Assembly: GCF_000308855.1 (NCBI RefSeq)
Contig: NZ_BAGM01000092.1
Location: 23,524-87,523 of the forward strand
Length of the DNA: 64,000 nucleotides
Source: Nocardia veterana NBRC 100344
Lineage (GTDB): Bacteria > Actinomycetota > Actinomycetes > Mycobacteriales > Mycobacteriaceae
Direction: 5' to 3'
Positions 33,615 to 42,632 of the stretch are shown piece after piece. A program made the position numbers and the translations under genes. A model generated the notes under the pieces. That model ran no database searches and had not been told where the DNA came from. It saw only the letters and a list, made by a program, of their open reading frames with translations. Each line of letters opens with the position of its first letter. Within the stretch, counting starts at the first letter, position 1.

Positions 33615-35006
33615 TCAGCCGGATCGTCCGACCGTGCGACCGCCGCCGTCGAGTGCGTCCGCGGTCTCGCCATCCGGGTCGACAGGTTTCTGCGTCTCGT
33701 CGCGGCCGGCCGCGTCGAGGTCCTCGGTCGCTGTGCGGGCATCGACGCGCGACGCCGCGGCGGCACTGGATGAACCGGCCGCAGCGCAGTCGAGGGCGCC
33801 GGGGCGGCCCCGCAGGACGGCGCCCTCCGCCGATACCCGGCCGCCACAGGTCACACCGGCGAAGTCGGGTACCCCCGCCCCGGCCCCGATGCGGGCGCCG
33901 TCGAGGGAGGTTCGCGCGGCGTCGAAACGGCTGTCGGCAAACGTGATCTGCGCACTGTCGATCACCGTGCCGAGGAACTCCGCATGCTCGCCCGCGAAAC
34001 GGACACGGTCGAATGCGGTGGCGTCGGCGGTGAACCGTGCTCGCGTGAACGACGCCGGTCCGGTGAATTCGGCGCCGGTGAACCGAGTTCGGGGCCCGCC
34101 GAATTCGGCCTCGGTGAAGTCGGCCTTGCCGCGGAAGACGGCGTCGACGAAGCTGGTGCCCGCGCGGCCGGTCTCCAGGTCCGCCGCGGCCGGCGTGAAG
34201 CAGGTGCCGCGGAACAACGCGTCACTGTCGAACCGCGCGCTGTGGAACGTCACGTGTTTGCCGACGAATCGAACATTCTCGAAGTTGGCCGATCGGGCGC
34301 CGATGAAGTGGGTGCCGCGCAGGTGGGTGTGTCGTCCGGCGAAGACCGCCCAGCGGAAATCGACATCCTCGAGTACCGCGTCGTCGAAGTTGAAATCGCA
34401 GTCCGACCAGGAAATCTCGGCCTGCGGACGCAGGTGCGACACGATCACCGCGACAATGGTGCGGCGCACCTCCCGATCGTTCTGCCGCAACTGGTAGACC
34501 CGCTCGACCTCGGCTCCGGCCGTCTCGTCGGTGGTCGTGCGGGAACTCAGATGGGTCGCCCCCTCGGCCGGGTCGTAGGGCAGGCGCAGATATCCGCAGA
34601 GCACGTCGATACATTGCTGCCGTCGGCCGCGTGCCGAGAACTCGTCGGCCACACCGGCCATCGCGTAGACGCCCGCCATCCGCACGGCGACGTCGGCATG
34701 CCCCAATTGCGCTGCGGCAGCGCCGAACAGCTGGGCGAACCGGCCGCGTTCGTTGTCGCGCTGTTTGCGGTAACTCACAACCAGCGCCACGGCGCCGCCG
34801 ACTCCCGCCGCGACCGACAGCGCGATCTTGGTCAGATCGAGCTGATTGGGCGTATCGGACTTCGCCCCGAGCAGCAGCCACAGCGTCCACCACGACACCG
34901 CGGCGATCGCCAATCCGCCCAGGACGACGGACACGACCGACACCAGCAGTGCCGATCGCCGCAGCCGTTGGGCCTGTCGCTCCAGAAATCTCCCCCGCCG
35001 AGCCAT
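33615..35006 (-). CDS. Membrane-anchored pentapeptide-repeat protein
   Basis: 463 residues. Two hydrophobic helices (17-47 and 60-78) precede a helical region with ERGRFAQLFGAAAAQLGHADVA. A right-handed pentapeptide-type helix runs from about 200 to 400, with repeated xxxxF units such as ADFTEAEF, TRFTGAEF and ASFTRARF. The last ~55 residues are acidic and low-complexity. Homologues occur widely in actinobacteria without a known role. The MfpA-like quinolone function is not implied, because the architecture differs. Confidence 0.85.
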   Translation of the reverse strand: MARRGRFLERQAQRLRRSALLVSVVSVVLGGLAIAAVSWWTLWLLLGAKSDTPNQLDLTKIALSVAAGVGGAVALVVSYRKQRDNERGRFAQLFGAAAAQLGHADVAVRMAGVYAMAGVADEFSARGRRQQCIDVLCGYLRLPYDPAEGATHLSSRTTTDETAGAEVERVYQLRQNDREVRRTIVAVIVSHLRPQAEISWSDCDFNFDDAVLEDVDFRWAVFAGRHTHLRGTHFIGARSANFENVRFVGKHVTFHSARFDSDALFRGTCFTPAAADLETGRAGTSFVDAVFRGKADFTEAEFGGPRTRFTGAEFTGPASFTRARFTADATAFDRVRFAGEHAEFLGTVIDSAQITFADSRFDAARTSLDGARIGAGAGVPDFAGVTCGGRVSAEGAVLRGRPGALDCAAAGSSSAAAASRVDARTATEDLDAAGRDETQKPVDPDGETADALDGGGRTVGRSG

Positions 35007-35083
35007 GGCGGAATAGTAGCGGGGAATCGGGGCGCACCGCGCGGCGCGCCCCGATTCCCCTGCGCAGGAACCTTTTTCGTCCG

Positions 35084-36289
35084 TCAGGCGGTCGCGCGGC
35101 TGCCGCGCACGCCGATGGCGGCGGCGGTCAGGCAGGCCAGCGCGACGACCACCACGAACCAGGGGAAGATCGTGCCCATCCCCCACTGGGTCGCCGCCCA
35201 GCCGGCCAGGACGGTCGGCAACGCCATCGCCGAATAGGCCAGCAGGTAATAGGCCGACATCGTCTCACCACGTTTGTGCTGCGGGACGACGTTCGACAGG
35301 TGCCGCAGCGATCCCCCGAAGCCGAGGCCGAAGGTGGCGCCGAGTAGTACCCCGGCCAGCAGCACGACCACCCAATTGTGGGTCGCCAGAGCGGGAATCG
35401 TCAGTAGCAGGGCGAGCGCCATCCCGGTGTCCCCGCCGATCGCCGCGCGACGCGCCGGAATCGCGGTCGCGAACAGCTGCGCCAGTGCGCCGGCCGTCGC
35501 CGTCGAGGCGACCACCGCACCGCCGAAGACCAGGTTGTGCACCCCGGTCTTCTCCGCGGCCAGTGACGGATACAGCGACAGCAGTACTCCGAGCACCGAC
35601 CAGGCGGCCATCACACCCAGCGCCGAAAACCAGAAGTCGGCCCGGATCTCCTGCGGCACCGCGGGTTTCGCGATCCGGATCGGACCCGCCACCCGAGCGG
35701 TGTGGGTTTCGGTCATGATCACCACGCCGACACCGATCAGCAGGCAGAAGACCGTGATCACCACATACGGTGTGCGCAGTGGATGCGGAACGTACTGGGC
35801 CAGCAGCGCCGAGCCCAGGATGGCCACGGCCATACCGACATTGAACGCCACCCCGGTCAGCTGGCCCGACCGGGCCCCGTGCTGCGGCCGCAGATCCAGC
35901 AGGGCCGCCGCACCGGCGACCACCGTGGCGCCGACCGCCACGCCGTGCAGCGCCCGTGCCAGGAGCAGCATCGCGACATTGTCGGCGAACAGGAAGACGA
36001 GCAGTCCGATCACCATGGTCGCCAGCGCGCCGAGCAGTACCGGTTTGCGCCCGACCACATCGGAAATCTTGCCCGAGACCAGGACCGCTGCCAGCGCCGC
36101 GACGGCATAGACGGCGAAGACGATCGTCGTGGTCAGCGGCGAGAAATGCCATTCCTTCTGGTAGAGGCCGTACAGCGGAGCGGGAACACCGGAGACTCCG
36201 AGCGCTACCCCGCTGGCGACCAGAATCAGTGCGTAGGCCCAGGACTGCGTGGTCCGCTGGGCCGGTGCAACCGTCATAGTTGCGGCCAT
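35084..36289 (-). CDS. MFS transporter controlled by the divergent ArsR regulator
   Basis: 401-residue, 12-helix major-facilitator protein. Motif A-like loop SGKISDVVGRKPVLLGAL between helices 2 and 3, and long hydrophobic helices throughout. ATG at 36289 has GGAGAG at good spacing; start codons further upstream are ignored. It shares a 96-base divergent promoter with an ArsR-family gene and two GTTTGAT-type palindromes, so its expression is probably ligand-induced. Substrate unknown. Confidence 0.85.
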   Translation of the reverse strand: MAATMTVAPAQRTTQSWAYALILVASGVALGVSGVPAPLYGLYQKEWHFSPLTTTIVFAVYAVAALAAVLVSGKISDVVGRKPVLLGALATMVIGLLVFLFADNVAMLLLARALHGVAVGATVVAGAAALLDLRPQHGARSGQLTGVAFNVGMAVAILGSALLAQYVPHPLRTPYVVITVFCLLIGVGVVIMTETHTARVAGPIRIAKPAVPQEIRADFWFSALGVMAAWSVLGVLLSLYPSLAAEKTGVHNLVFGGAVVASTATAGALAQLFATAIPARRAAIGGDTGMALALLLTIPALATHNWVVVLLAGVLLGATFGLGFGGSLRHLSNVVPQHKRGETMSAYYLLAYSAMALPTVLAGWAATQWGMGTIFPWFVVVVALACLTAAAIGVRGSRATA

Positions 36290-36309
36290 CGATTCTCTCC
36301 ATCGGGTAA

Positions 36310-36327
36310 GTTTGATTGCGATCGAAC
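36310..36327. promoter_or_regulatory. ArsR-type operator, proximal to the MFS gene
   Basis: GTTTGAT-TGCG-ATCGAAC, an imperfect 7-bp inverted repeat 20 bases before the MFS start. It shares arm sequence with the second site. Confidence 0.6.
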
Positions 36328-36345
36328 TCAACTACCGTAGCGAGG

Positions 36346-36363
36346 GTTTGATTCCCATCAAAC
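36346..36363. promoter_or_regulatory. ArsR-type operator, proximal to the regulator gene
   Basis: Perfect GTTTGAT-TCCC-ATCAAAC inverted repeat, 22 bases before the arsR-family start. With the other site it probably mediates repression of both divergent genes. Confidence 0.7.
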
Positions 36364-36385
36364 CGAATTTTCCGTGAGAAAGATC

Positions 36386-36766
36386 ATGACCGATACCCAG
36401 AAGACCGTGGAATCGCATCCGGTCGCCACCGTGCAGGAGGTGCTCGGTGCCCTGCACGATCCCGTGCGGCTGGAGATGGTGCGCCGGCTGAGCAATGCCG
36501 GCGGGCCGGTGCGCTGCGGCATGCTTTACGACACCATCAACAAATCCACCGCCACCCACCATCTGAAGATCCTGCGCGAGGCGGGGATCACCGAACGGAT
36601 CGTGGCCGACGGCCAGACCTACGCCCGCCTGCGCACGGACGAGGTCGAGCACGCGCTGCCCGGCCTGCTCGCGGCGGTGGTCGGCGCGGCCAACCGCGCG
36701 GGCGCCGCGGATCCGTCCGGCACCGCCGCGGCCCAGCCTCCGGCGCCGGACTCCGGGCGCGACTGA
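36386..36766 (+). CDS. ArsR-family winged-helix repressor
   Basis: 126 residues. The wHTH pattern is LGALHDPVRLEMVRRLSNAG, then TINKSTATHHLKILREAGIT (recognition helix) and a beta wing RIVADGQTYARLR. No cysteine-rich metal site (CVCD-type) is seen; one Cys lies in RCGML, so it may sense an organic ligand. ATG at 36386 is chosen over GTG at 36374 because GAGAAAG precedes it. It ends one base from the convergent peptidase gene. Confidence 0.87.
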   Translation: MTDTQKTVESHPVATVQEVLGALHDPVRLEMVRRLSNAGGPVRCGMLYDTINKSTATHHLKILREAGITERIVADGQTYARLRTDEVEHALPGLLAAVVGAANRAGAADPSGTAAAQPPAPDSGRD

Positions 36767-36767
36767 C

Positions 36768-38252
36768 TCAGCTCACCAATCCCCGGACCGCACTGGGCAA
36801 TTCGCGAGTGCGACGATACGGGCCTGCCACCGCCGCGGCGAACGGCCGCGCCAGCAGCGTGCGCGCGATCGCGGAGACCTCCTCGGTGGTCACCGCATCG
36901 ATCCGGGCCAGCGTCTCGGACACGCTACGGTGGTTGCCGTAGCTCAGTTCGCTGCGGCCGATACGATTCATCCGGGATCCGGAATCCTCCAGCCCCAGCA
37001 CCAGCCCACCCCGCAGCGAGCCCTTCGCGCGAGCGCATTCGGCGTCGGTGATGCCGTCGGCGGCCACCTCTTCCAGCACTCCCCGCGCCAAACTCGCCAC
37101 CTGCCCGAGATTTTCGGGCTGGCAGCCGATATACACCGAGAACGCACCGGTGTCGGCGAAGGTGTCGACGCTGGAGTAGACCGAATACGCGAGCCCGCGT
37201 TCCTCCCGAATCCGTTGGAACAGCCGCGAACTCAGCCCGCCGCCGAGCACGGTGTTCAGCACCGACAACGGCCAGCGCTTCTGTCCCTCGTGCCGGCCGA
37301 AGGCACGCACGCCGAAGACGAGATGCGCTTGTTCGCTGTCCCGATAGGTCCGGTGCAGTTGCGGCGCCGTGCGCGTCCGGAACCGGCCCTCCCGGCGCGG
37401 CGCCGGCTCCCGCAGCGGATCGAGCCGATCGGCGAAGGCGCGATGCACCAACTCCACCGTATGGTCGTGTTCGACATTCCCGGCGACCGCGACGACCATC
37501 CGGTCCGGCCGGTACCGCCGCAGATGGAATCCGCGCAGCTGAGCGGCGGTCATCTGCTCCACCGAGTCGATGGTGCCGATCACCGGCCGGCCGATCGGAT
37601 GATCACCGAACAGCGCCGTCAGGAAACAGTCGCCGACCAGATCCTCCGGATCGTCGTCGCGCATCGAGATCTCCTCGAGCACGACCTGTCGCTCCACATC
37701 GACATCCACCGGCCGGCACAGACCGTTGAGCACCACATCGGAGACCACATCGACCGCGAGCGGCAGATCCTCGTCCAGGACGTGGGCGTAGTAGCAGGTC
37801 TGTTCCTTGGCGGTGAACGCGTTCAACTCCCCACCGACCGCGTCCAGGGCCTCGGCGATATCGAGTGCCGAGCGCGTGGGCGTGGCCTTGAACAGCAGAT
37901 GTTCCAGGAAATGCGCGGCCCCGGCGACCGTCGGGCTCTCGTCGCGCGAGCCGACACCGACCCACACCCCGATCGATGCCGACCGCACGCCGGGGACGTG
38001 TTCGGTCACCACCCGCAATCCGCCGGGCAGGACCGTTCGCCGCACCCCACTGTCGGACAGCGAACCGTCGTCGGCGAGAACCAGCGAAGAACCCCCCTGC
38101 TCCAGCGGGAGCAAGGGGGCGGCATCGGAAGTCCTCGCCGGATTCGTCGCGCGACCGGATCGCTCGGTGCGCGCGCCGCGAACCGTTCCGCCCGACGCGC
38201 GCGCCGAACCCGGGGAGGTCGTGGCGCGCGCGGAGGGCTTCTTCTTCGTCAC
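36768..38252 (-). CDS. pepR: M16 family zinc peptidase
   Basis: Pitrilysin/insulinase-type peptidase, about 494 residues. The inverted zinc motif HFLEHLLF (HxxEH) is at roughly residue 115 with a distal Glu in QVVLEEISMRDDDPED. Second inactive half begins after PAPRREGRF. Matches Rv2782c position, following pnp. GTG at 38252 is used; TTG at 38258 is possible. The N-terminal ~60 residues are low-complexity. It starts ten bases after the pnp stop, so the two are co-transcribed. Confidence 0.9.
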   Translation of the reverse strand: MTKKKPSARATTSPGSARASGGTVRGARTERSGRATNPARTSDAAPLLPLEQGGSSLVLADDGSLSDSGVRRTVLPGGLRVVTEHVPGVRSASIGVWVGVGSRDESPTVAGAAHFLEHLLFKATPTRSALDIAEALDAVGGELNAFTAKEQTCYYAHVLDEDLPLAVDVVSDVVLNGLCRPVDVDVERQVVLEEISMRDDDPEDLVGDCFLTALFGDHPIGRPVIGTIDSVEQMTAAQLRGFHLRRYRPDRMVVAVAGNVEHDHTVELVHRAFADRLDPLREPAPRREGRFRTRTAPQLHRTYRDSEQAHLVFGVRAFGRHEGQKRWPLSVLNTVLGGGLSSRLFQRIREERGLAYSVYSSVDTFADTGAFSVYIGCQPENLGQVASLARGVLEEVAADGITDAECARAKGSLRGGLVLGLEDSGSRMNRIGRSELSYGNHRSVSETLARIDAVTTEEVSAIARTLLARPFAAAVAGPYRRTRELPSAVRGLVS

Positions 38253-38262
38253 ATCCAACTAT

Positions 38263-40548
38263 TTACTCGGCCGTGGCCTCGGCTGCAGCCGGAGCCTCGT
38301 CGGCGGCCGGAGCAGCGGACTCGGCGCTGTCCTCGTCGGAGACCGGGACCAGCGAGATCTTGCCGCGGTTATCGATATCGGCGATCTCGACACGGATCTT
38401 GTCGCCGACGTTCACCACGTCCTCGACCTTGCCGACCCGCTTGCCGTTGCCCAGCTTCGAGATGTGCACCAGACCGTCGCGACCCGGCAGCAGCGAGACG
38501 AACGCGCCGAAGGCGGTGGTCTTGACGACCGTGCCCAGGAAGCGCTCGCCGACCTTCGGCAGCTGCGGGTTGGCGATGGCGTTGATCGCGTCGATCGCGG
38601 CCTGCGCCGACGGGCCGTCGGTCGCGCCGACGAACACGGTGCCGTCGTCCTCGATGGAGATGTTGGCGCCGGTGTCCTCGGTGATCTGGTTGATGACCTT
38701 GCCCTTGGGCCCGATCACCTCGCCGATCTTGTCGACCGGGATCTTGATCGCGGTGACGCGCGGCGCATAGGGGCTCATCTCGTCCGGGGTGGCGATGGCC
38801 TCGGCCATCACGTCCAGGATGGTCAGGCGCGCGTCGCGGGCCTGATTCAGCGCACCCGCCAGCACCTTGGACGGAATGCCGTCGAGCTTGGTGTCCAGCT
38901 GCAGCGCGGTGACGAAGTCGCGGGTACCGGCGACCTTGAAGTCCATATCGCCGAAGGCGTCCTCGGCACCGAGAATGTCGGTCAGCGCGACGTAGCGGGT
39001 CTCGGCCTCACCCTTGTCGTTGGTGACCTCGTCGGACACCAGACCCATGGCGATACCGGCCACCGGCGACTTCAGCGGCACACCCGCGTTCAGCAGCGAC
39101 AGCGTGGAGGCGCACACCGAACCCATCGACGTGGATCCGTTGGAGCCCAACGCTTCCGACACCTGACGGATGGCGTAGGGGAACTCCTCCTGGCTCGGCA
39201 GCACCGGCACCAGCGCCCGCTCGGCGAGCGCGCCGTGACCGATCTCGCGCCGCTTGGGCGAACCGACGCGGCCGGTCTCACCGGTGGAGAACGGCGGAAA
39301 GTTGTAGTGGTGCATGTAGCGCTTGCTGGTCTCCGGGCCGAGCGAGTCGACCTGCTGGGCCATCTTCACCATGTCGAGGGTGGTGACGCCCAGGATCTGG
39401 GTCTCACCGCGCTCGAACAGCGCCGAACCGTGCGCCCGCGGAACGACCGCGACCTCGGCGGACAGCGCCCGGATATCGGCCAGGCCACGCCCGTCGATGC
39501 GGAAACCGTCGGACAGGATGCGCTGACGCACCAGCTTCTTGGTGACCGAGCGGAACGCCGCGCCGATCTCCTTCTCGCGGCCCTCGAAGTCCTCGGCCAG
39601 CGCCGAGAGCACCTCGAGCTTGATCTCGTCGATCCGCTCCTCGCGCTCCTGCTTGCCGGCGATCGACAGCGCCTCGCTCAGCGGGTTCTTCGCGGTGCCC
39701 TCGACGGCGGTGTAGACGTCGGCCTCGTACGGCGGGAAGAGCGGGAACTCCTCGGTGGGCTTGGCGGCCAGCGCGGCCAGGTCGGCCTGCGCCTTGCACA
39801 GCCGCGCGATGAACGGCTTCGCGGCCTCGAGGCCTTCGGCCACAACGGTTTCCGTCGGCGCCTGGGCGCCGCCGTCGACCAGCTCGATGACCTTCTCGGT
39901 GGCCTCGGCCTCGACCATCATGATCGCGACGTCACCGGACTCGACGACCCGGCCGGCGACGACCATGTCGAACACGGCCTCCTCCAGCTGCTCGACGGTC
40001 GGGAACGCGACCCACTGTCCTTGAATGAGCGCCACGCGCACACCGCCGACCGGACCGGAGAACGGCAGCCCCGCGATCTGGGTCGACGCCGAGGCGGCGT
40101 TGATCGCGACCACGTCGTAGAGATCCTTGGGATCCAGGCTCATCACCGTGACCACGACCTGGATCTCGTTGCGCAGGCCGTCGACGAACGACGGGCGCAG
40201 CGGACGGTCGATCAGGCGGCAGGTCAGGATCGCGTCGGTCGAGGGACGGCCCTCGCGACGGAAGAACGAGCCGGGGATGCGGCCCGCGGCGTACATACGC
40301 TCCTCGACGTCGACCGTCAGCGGGAAGAAGTCGAACTGATCCTTGGGGTGCTTACCGGCCGTGGTGGCCGACAGCAGCATGGTCTCGTCGTCCAGGTAGG
40401 CGACGACGGAGCCGGCGGCCTGCTTGGCCAGACGCCCGGTCTCGAACCGGACGGTGCGGGTGCCGTAGCTGCCGTTGTCGATCAGGGCCACCGATTCGAA
40501 CACACCGGGTTCGACCTCGATGGCGGAGCTCGTCTGGGATTCGGTCAT
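38263..40548 (-). CDS. pnp: Polyribonucleotide nucleotidyltransferase
   Basis: 3'-5' phosphorolytic exonuclease and RNA-tailing enzyme; in some actinomycetes it also makes guanosine tetraphosphate (GpsI). 761 residues: two RNase PH domains (first [20 protein letters not shown]; second [20 protein letters not shown]), KH domain [20 protein letters not shown]1 domain [21 protein letters not shown] negatively charged Ala-rich tail follows. ATG at 40548 starts MTESQTSS. It shares its strand with pepR and rpsO. Confidence 0.98.
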   Translation of the reverse strand: MTESQTSSAIEVEPGVFESVALIDNGSYGTRTVRFETGRLAKQAAGSVVAYLDDETMLLSATTAGKHPKDQFDFFPLTVDVEERMYAAGRIPGSFFRREGRPSTDAILTCRLIDRPLRPSFVDGLRNEIQVVVTVMSLDPKDLYDVVAINAASASTQIAGLPFSGPVGGVRVALIQGQWVAFPTVEQLEEAVFDMVVAGRVVESGDVAIMMVEAEATEKVIELVDGGAQAPTETVVAEGLEAAKPFIARLCKAQADLAALAAKPTEEFPLFPPYEADVYTAVEGTAKNPLSEALSIAGKQEREERIDEIKLEVLSALAEDFEGREKEIGAAFRSVTKKLVRQRILSDGFRIDGRGLADIRALSAEVAVVPRAHGSALFERGETQILGVTTLDMVKMAQQVDSLGPETSKRYMHHYNFPPFSTGETGRVGSPKRREIGHGALAERALVPVLPSQEEFPYAIRQVSEALGSNGSTSMGSVCASTLSLLNAGVPLKSPVAGIAMGLVSDEVTNDKGEAETRYVALTDILGAEDAFGDMDFKVAGTRDFVTALQLDTKLDGIPSKVLAGALNQARDARLTILDVMAEAIATPDEMSPYAPRVTAIKIPVDKIGEVIGPKGKVINQITEDTGANISIEDDGTVFVGATDGPSAQAAIDAINAIANPQLPKVGERFLGTVVKTTAFGAFVSLLPGRDGLVHISKLGNGKRVGKVEDVVNVGDKIRVEIADIDNRGKISLVPVSDEDSAESAAPAADEAPAAAEATAE

Positions 40549-40834
40549 ATTTTGTCTCAACCTCTCGTCTTGCCGGATCCAACGCCGTCGAGGCGCGATC
40601 CGGCCGGGTGTCCCCGCGCTGCTTCTCCCTGCGCAGGGGCAGCCGTACCCGGGCTCGGGCGCGCGGCAGCCCTCCTGGCTGCGGCGCGACACCCGGCCGA
40701 TCCCCCGTGGAACCGGCGACGCGGAGGCGGTCATCGATCGAAGCCCGCCGGCAACTCTCGCCGAAAGGCCACTACCGAAGACCGACGCCACGCGTGCGGG
40801 TGCATACGGCTGGTGCGGTGCCGATATACGACTA
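40549..40834 (-). other. pnp leader / rpsO-pnp intergenic stretch
   Basis: About 290 bases without a gene. It holds the untranslated leader of pnp, with AGAGG rather far from the ATG. A palindrome CCCTGCGCAGGG lies near 40630. Pnp leaders are often autoregulated; nothing here proves it. No riboswitch pattern was recognised. Confidence 0.5.
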
Positions 40835-40867
40835 GCCGACGGGGAGATTCTATGCCTCCCCGTCGGC
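40835..40867 (-). terminator. Strong hairpin terminator of rpsO
   Basis: Perfect 12-bp stem GCCGACGGGGAG / CTCCCCGTCGGC with a nine-base loop, about 65 bases past the rpsO stop. It separates rpsO from pnp. Confidence 0.8.
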
Positions 40868-40930
40868 TGCGCGTTAACTACCTGTGATTGTCAGCGCGTC
40901 TGCCGTCGCGTCCGTGCGGGCGCGAACGGA

Positions 40931-41200
40931 TCAACGCCGCAGTCCGAGCCGCTCGATCAGCGAACGGTAGCGCTCGATGTCCTTGTCCTGCAGGTACTTC
41001 GACAGCCGCCGGCGGCGACCGATCAGACCCAGCAGACCGTGGCGGGTGTGGTGATCGTGCTTGTGCACCTTCAGGTGCTCGGTCAGGTCGGAGATCCGCT
41101 TGGACAGCAGCGCGATCTGGGCCTCCGGCGAACCGGTGTCCTTCTCGTGCAGGCCGTACTCCTTGAGGATGGCCGCCTTCTGCTCGGTGGTCAGCGCCAC
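40931..41200 (-). CDS. rpsO: 30S ribosomal protein S15
   Basis: 89 residues starting [20 protein letters not shown]. It contains the S15 signature [20 protein letters not shown] and the C-terminal [12 protein letters not shown]. Binds the central domain of 16S rRNA. It lies between ribF and pnp as in mycobacteria. Confidence 0.98.
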   Translation of the reverse strand: MALTTEQKAAILKEYGLHEKDTGSPEAQIALLSKRISDLTEHLKVHKHDHHTRHGLLGLIGRRRRLSKYLQDKDIERYRSLIERLGLRR

Positions 41201-41290
41201 GAATTCACTCCTTGTTTCTCAGTCCGCGCTCGAGGAGACCGGGAAATCCCGGGCGGGCGCCACCGCGGACCGCAGCAGACCCGACGAACC

Positions 41291-41296
41291 AGCCTA
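41291..41296 (-). promoter_or_regulatory. Candidate -10 box of rpsO
   Basis: TAGGCT on the minus strand, with a poor -35 (TTCGGT) 18 bases before it; about 90 bases upstream of the rpsO ATG. Confidence 0.35.
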
Positions 41297-41351
41297 CCGG
41301 ACACACACGCGGGGACCGAATCGGCCCGGCGACCCCGGTACCTGGGTGCGC

Positions 41352-42335
41352 TCAGCTTCGCTCTTCGCTCGCTTCCGCGGCGGCGAGCACCTGCCGGGTC
41401 TGCTCGACATCCTCGCCCATGGCCCGGATCAGATCGTCGACCGAGTCGAAGCGGCGCATACCGCGCAGATGCTGGACGAAATCGACCGCGACGTGCTGAC
41501 CGTACAGATCCGCCTCGGTATCCAGCACGAAGGCCTCGACGGTCCGGGTGCGGCCGGAGAAGGTCGGGTTGGTACCCACCGAGATCGCGGCCATGGCCCG
41601 TTTTCCGGGACGCGTGACACCCACCGTCTCACCGGCGGCGAGAACGGTGAACCAGCCCGCGTACACGCCGTCGGCCGGAATCGCCGCATGCATGGGCGGA
41701 GCCACGTTGGCGGTCGGGAAACCCAGTTCACGGCCGCGGCCGTCGCCGTGCACGACCACACCTTCGACCCGGTGCGGCCGGCCGAGCGCATCGGCGGCCG
41801 CGGCCATGTCGCCGGCGTCGACGCAGGCGCGGATATAGGTGGAGGAGAAGGTCACGGCGTGCTCGCCGACCAGCTTCACCCCGTCCACCTCGAAGCCGAA
41901 CCGGCCGCCCAGCTCGCGCATGGTGTCCACGGTGCCGGCGGCCTTCTTGCCGAAGGTGAAGTTGTCGCCGACCACGACCTCGGCCACGTGCAGCTTCTCG
42001 ACCAGCAGGTCGTGGACGTAGCGGCCGGGCGTGAGCTTCATGAACTCCTGCGTGAACGGCATCACCAGGAACACATCGATACCGAGTTCCTCGACCAGCT
42101 CCGCGCGCCGCGTGAGCGTGGTGAGCTGCGCCGGATGCGATCCCGGACGCACCACTTCCATCGGATGCGGGTCGAAGGTCATCAGAACCGAGGGAACACC
42201 GCGCACCGCAGCGGATTTCACCGCGCGGCTGATCAATTGGGCGTGACCGCGGTGCACACCGTCGAACACGCCGATGGTGAGCACACACCGACCCCAGTCC
42301 GGTGGCATTTCCTCGAGACTTCGCCATCTCTGCAC
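41352..42335 (-). CDS. ribF: Riboflavin kinase / FAD synthetase
   Basis: Bifunctional enzyme making FMN and FAD. N-terminal adenylyltransferase domain has the nucleotidyl motif TIGVFDGVHRGHAQLISRAV. The kinase domain has GRGRELGFPTANV and TRTVEAFVLDTEADLYGQ. 327 residues from GTG at 42335 (VQRWRSLEEMPPDWG), the conserved family start. No FMN riboswitch is visible in front of it. Expected position between rpsO and the dtxR-family gene. Confidence 0.96.
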   Translation of the reverse strand: MQRWRSLEEMPPDWGRCVLTIGVFDGVHRGHAQLISRAVKSAAVRGVPSVLMTFDPHPMEVVRPGSHPAQLTTLTRRAELVEELGIDVFLVMPFTQEFMKLTPGRYVHDLLVEKLHVAEVVVGDNFTFGKKAAGTVDTMRELGGRFGFEVDGVKLVGEHAVTFSSTYIRACVDAGDMAAAADALGRPHRVEGVVVHGDGRGRELGFPTANVAPPMHAAIPADGVYAGWFTVLAAGETVGVTRPGKRAMAAISVGTNPTFSGRTRTVEAFVLDTEADLYGQHVAVDFVQHLRGMRRFDSVDDLIRAMGEDVEQTRQVLAAAEASEERS

Positions 42336-42440
42336 ACACCGAAGCCTACGCAAGCACGGTCACGAACCGGGATTCGGCAGTGCAGTTGTTCACCCGGCCG
42401 TCACCCGGCGCCGACACGAGCCGTGGCGCGGATACCCCCG

Positions 42441-42621
42441 CTGCCTGCTCCGGCCGCGTCGCTCCCGCTGTGCCCGACGGCGGGATCCGCGGCGGCCTCC
42501 GCGGTTACGCACGCTGCCTGCTCCGGCCGCGTCCCGGCCCCCGCTGTGCCCGACGGCGGGATCCGCGGCGGCCTCCGCGGTTACGCACGCTGCCTGCTCC
42601 GGCCGCGTCCCGGCCCCCGCT
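42441..42621. repeat. Tandem repeat (73/76-bp units) upstream of the DtxR-family gene
   Basis: Unit starts CTGCCTGCTCCGGCCGCGTC and ends GCGGTTACGCACG. Copy 1 at 42441-42513 (73 bases), copy 2 at 42514-42589 (76), partial copy 3 at 42590-42621. Copies 1 and 2 differ only around GTCGCTCCCG versus GTCCCGGCCCCCG. Each holds CCGCGG-CGGCCT-CCGCGG. The period is not a multiple of three, so it is non-coding. Otherwise the gap between ribF and the regulator holds nothing. Confidence 0.92.
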
Positions 42622-42626
42622 AAGCT
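42621..42626 (+). promoter_or_regulatory. Candidate -10 box of the DtxR-family gene
   Basis: TAAGCT sits six bases before the GTG start, directly where repeat copy 3 breaks off. The expected -35 region is inside repeat copy 3. A leaderless transcript is implied. Confidence 0.5.
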
Positions 42627-42632
42627 CGATAC

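Noticed and set aside
37261..37275. Second RecA-NDp-like word TTGTCGGTG on the minus strand
   Set aside because: It lies inside the pepR coding sequence and has no TANNNT at the right distance.
37807..40887. Long open frame (about 1000 codons) on the + strand opposite pnp and pepR
   Set aside because: Classic antisense shadow of a high-GC gene: Arg/Gly/His-rich translation, no domain, while the minus strand encodes an unmistakable Pnp.
42336..42440. FMN riboswitch or tRNA in front of ribF or the DtxR gene
   Set aside because: No RFN-box sequence or cloverleaf was found; the only structure is the tandem repeat.
42441..42621. Tandem repeats as a CRISPR array or coding repeat
   Set aside because: There are only 2.4 copies without spacers, and a 76-base period (not a multiple of three) excludes a coding repeat.
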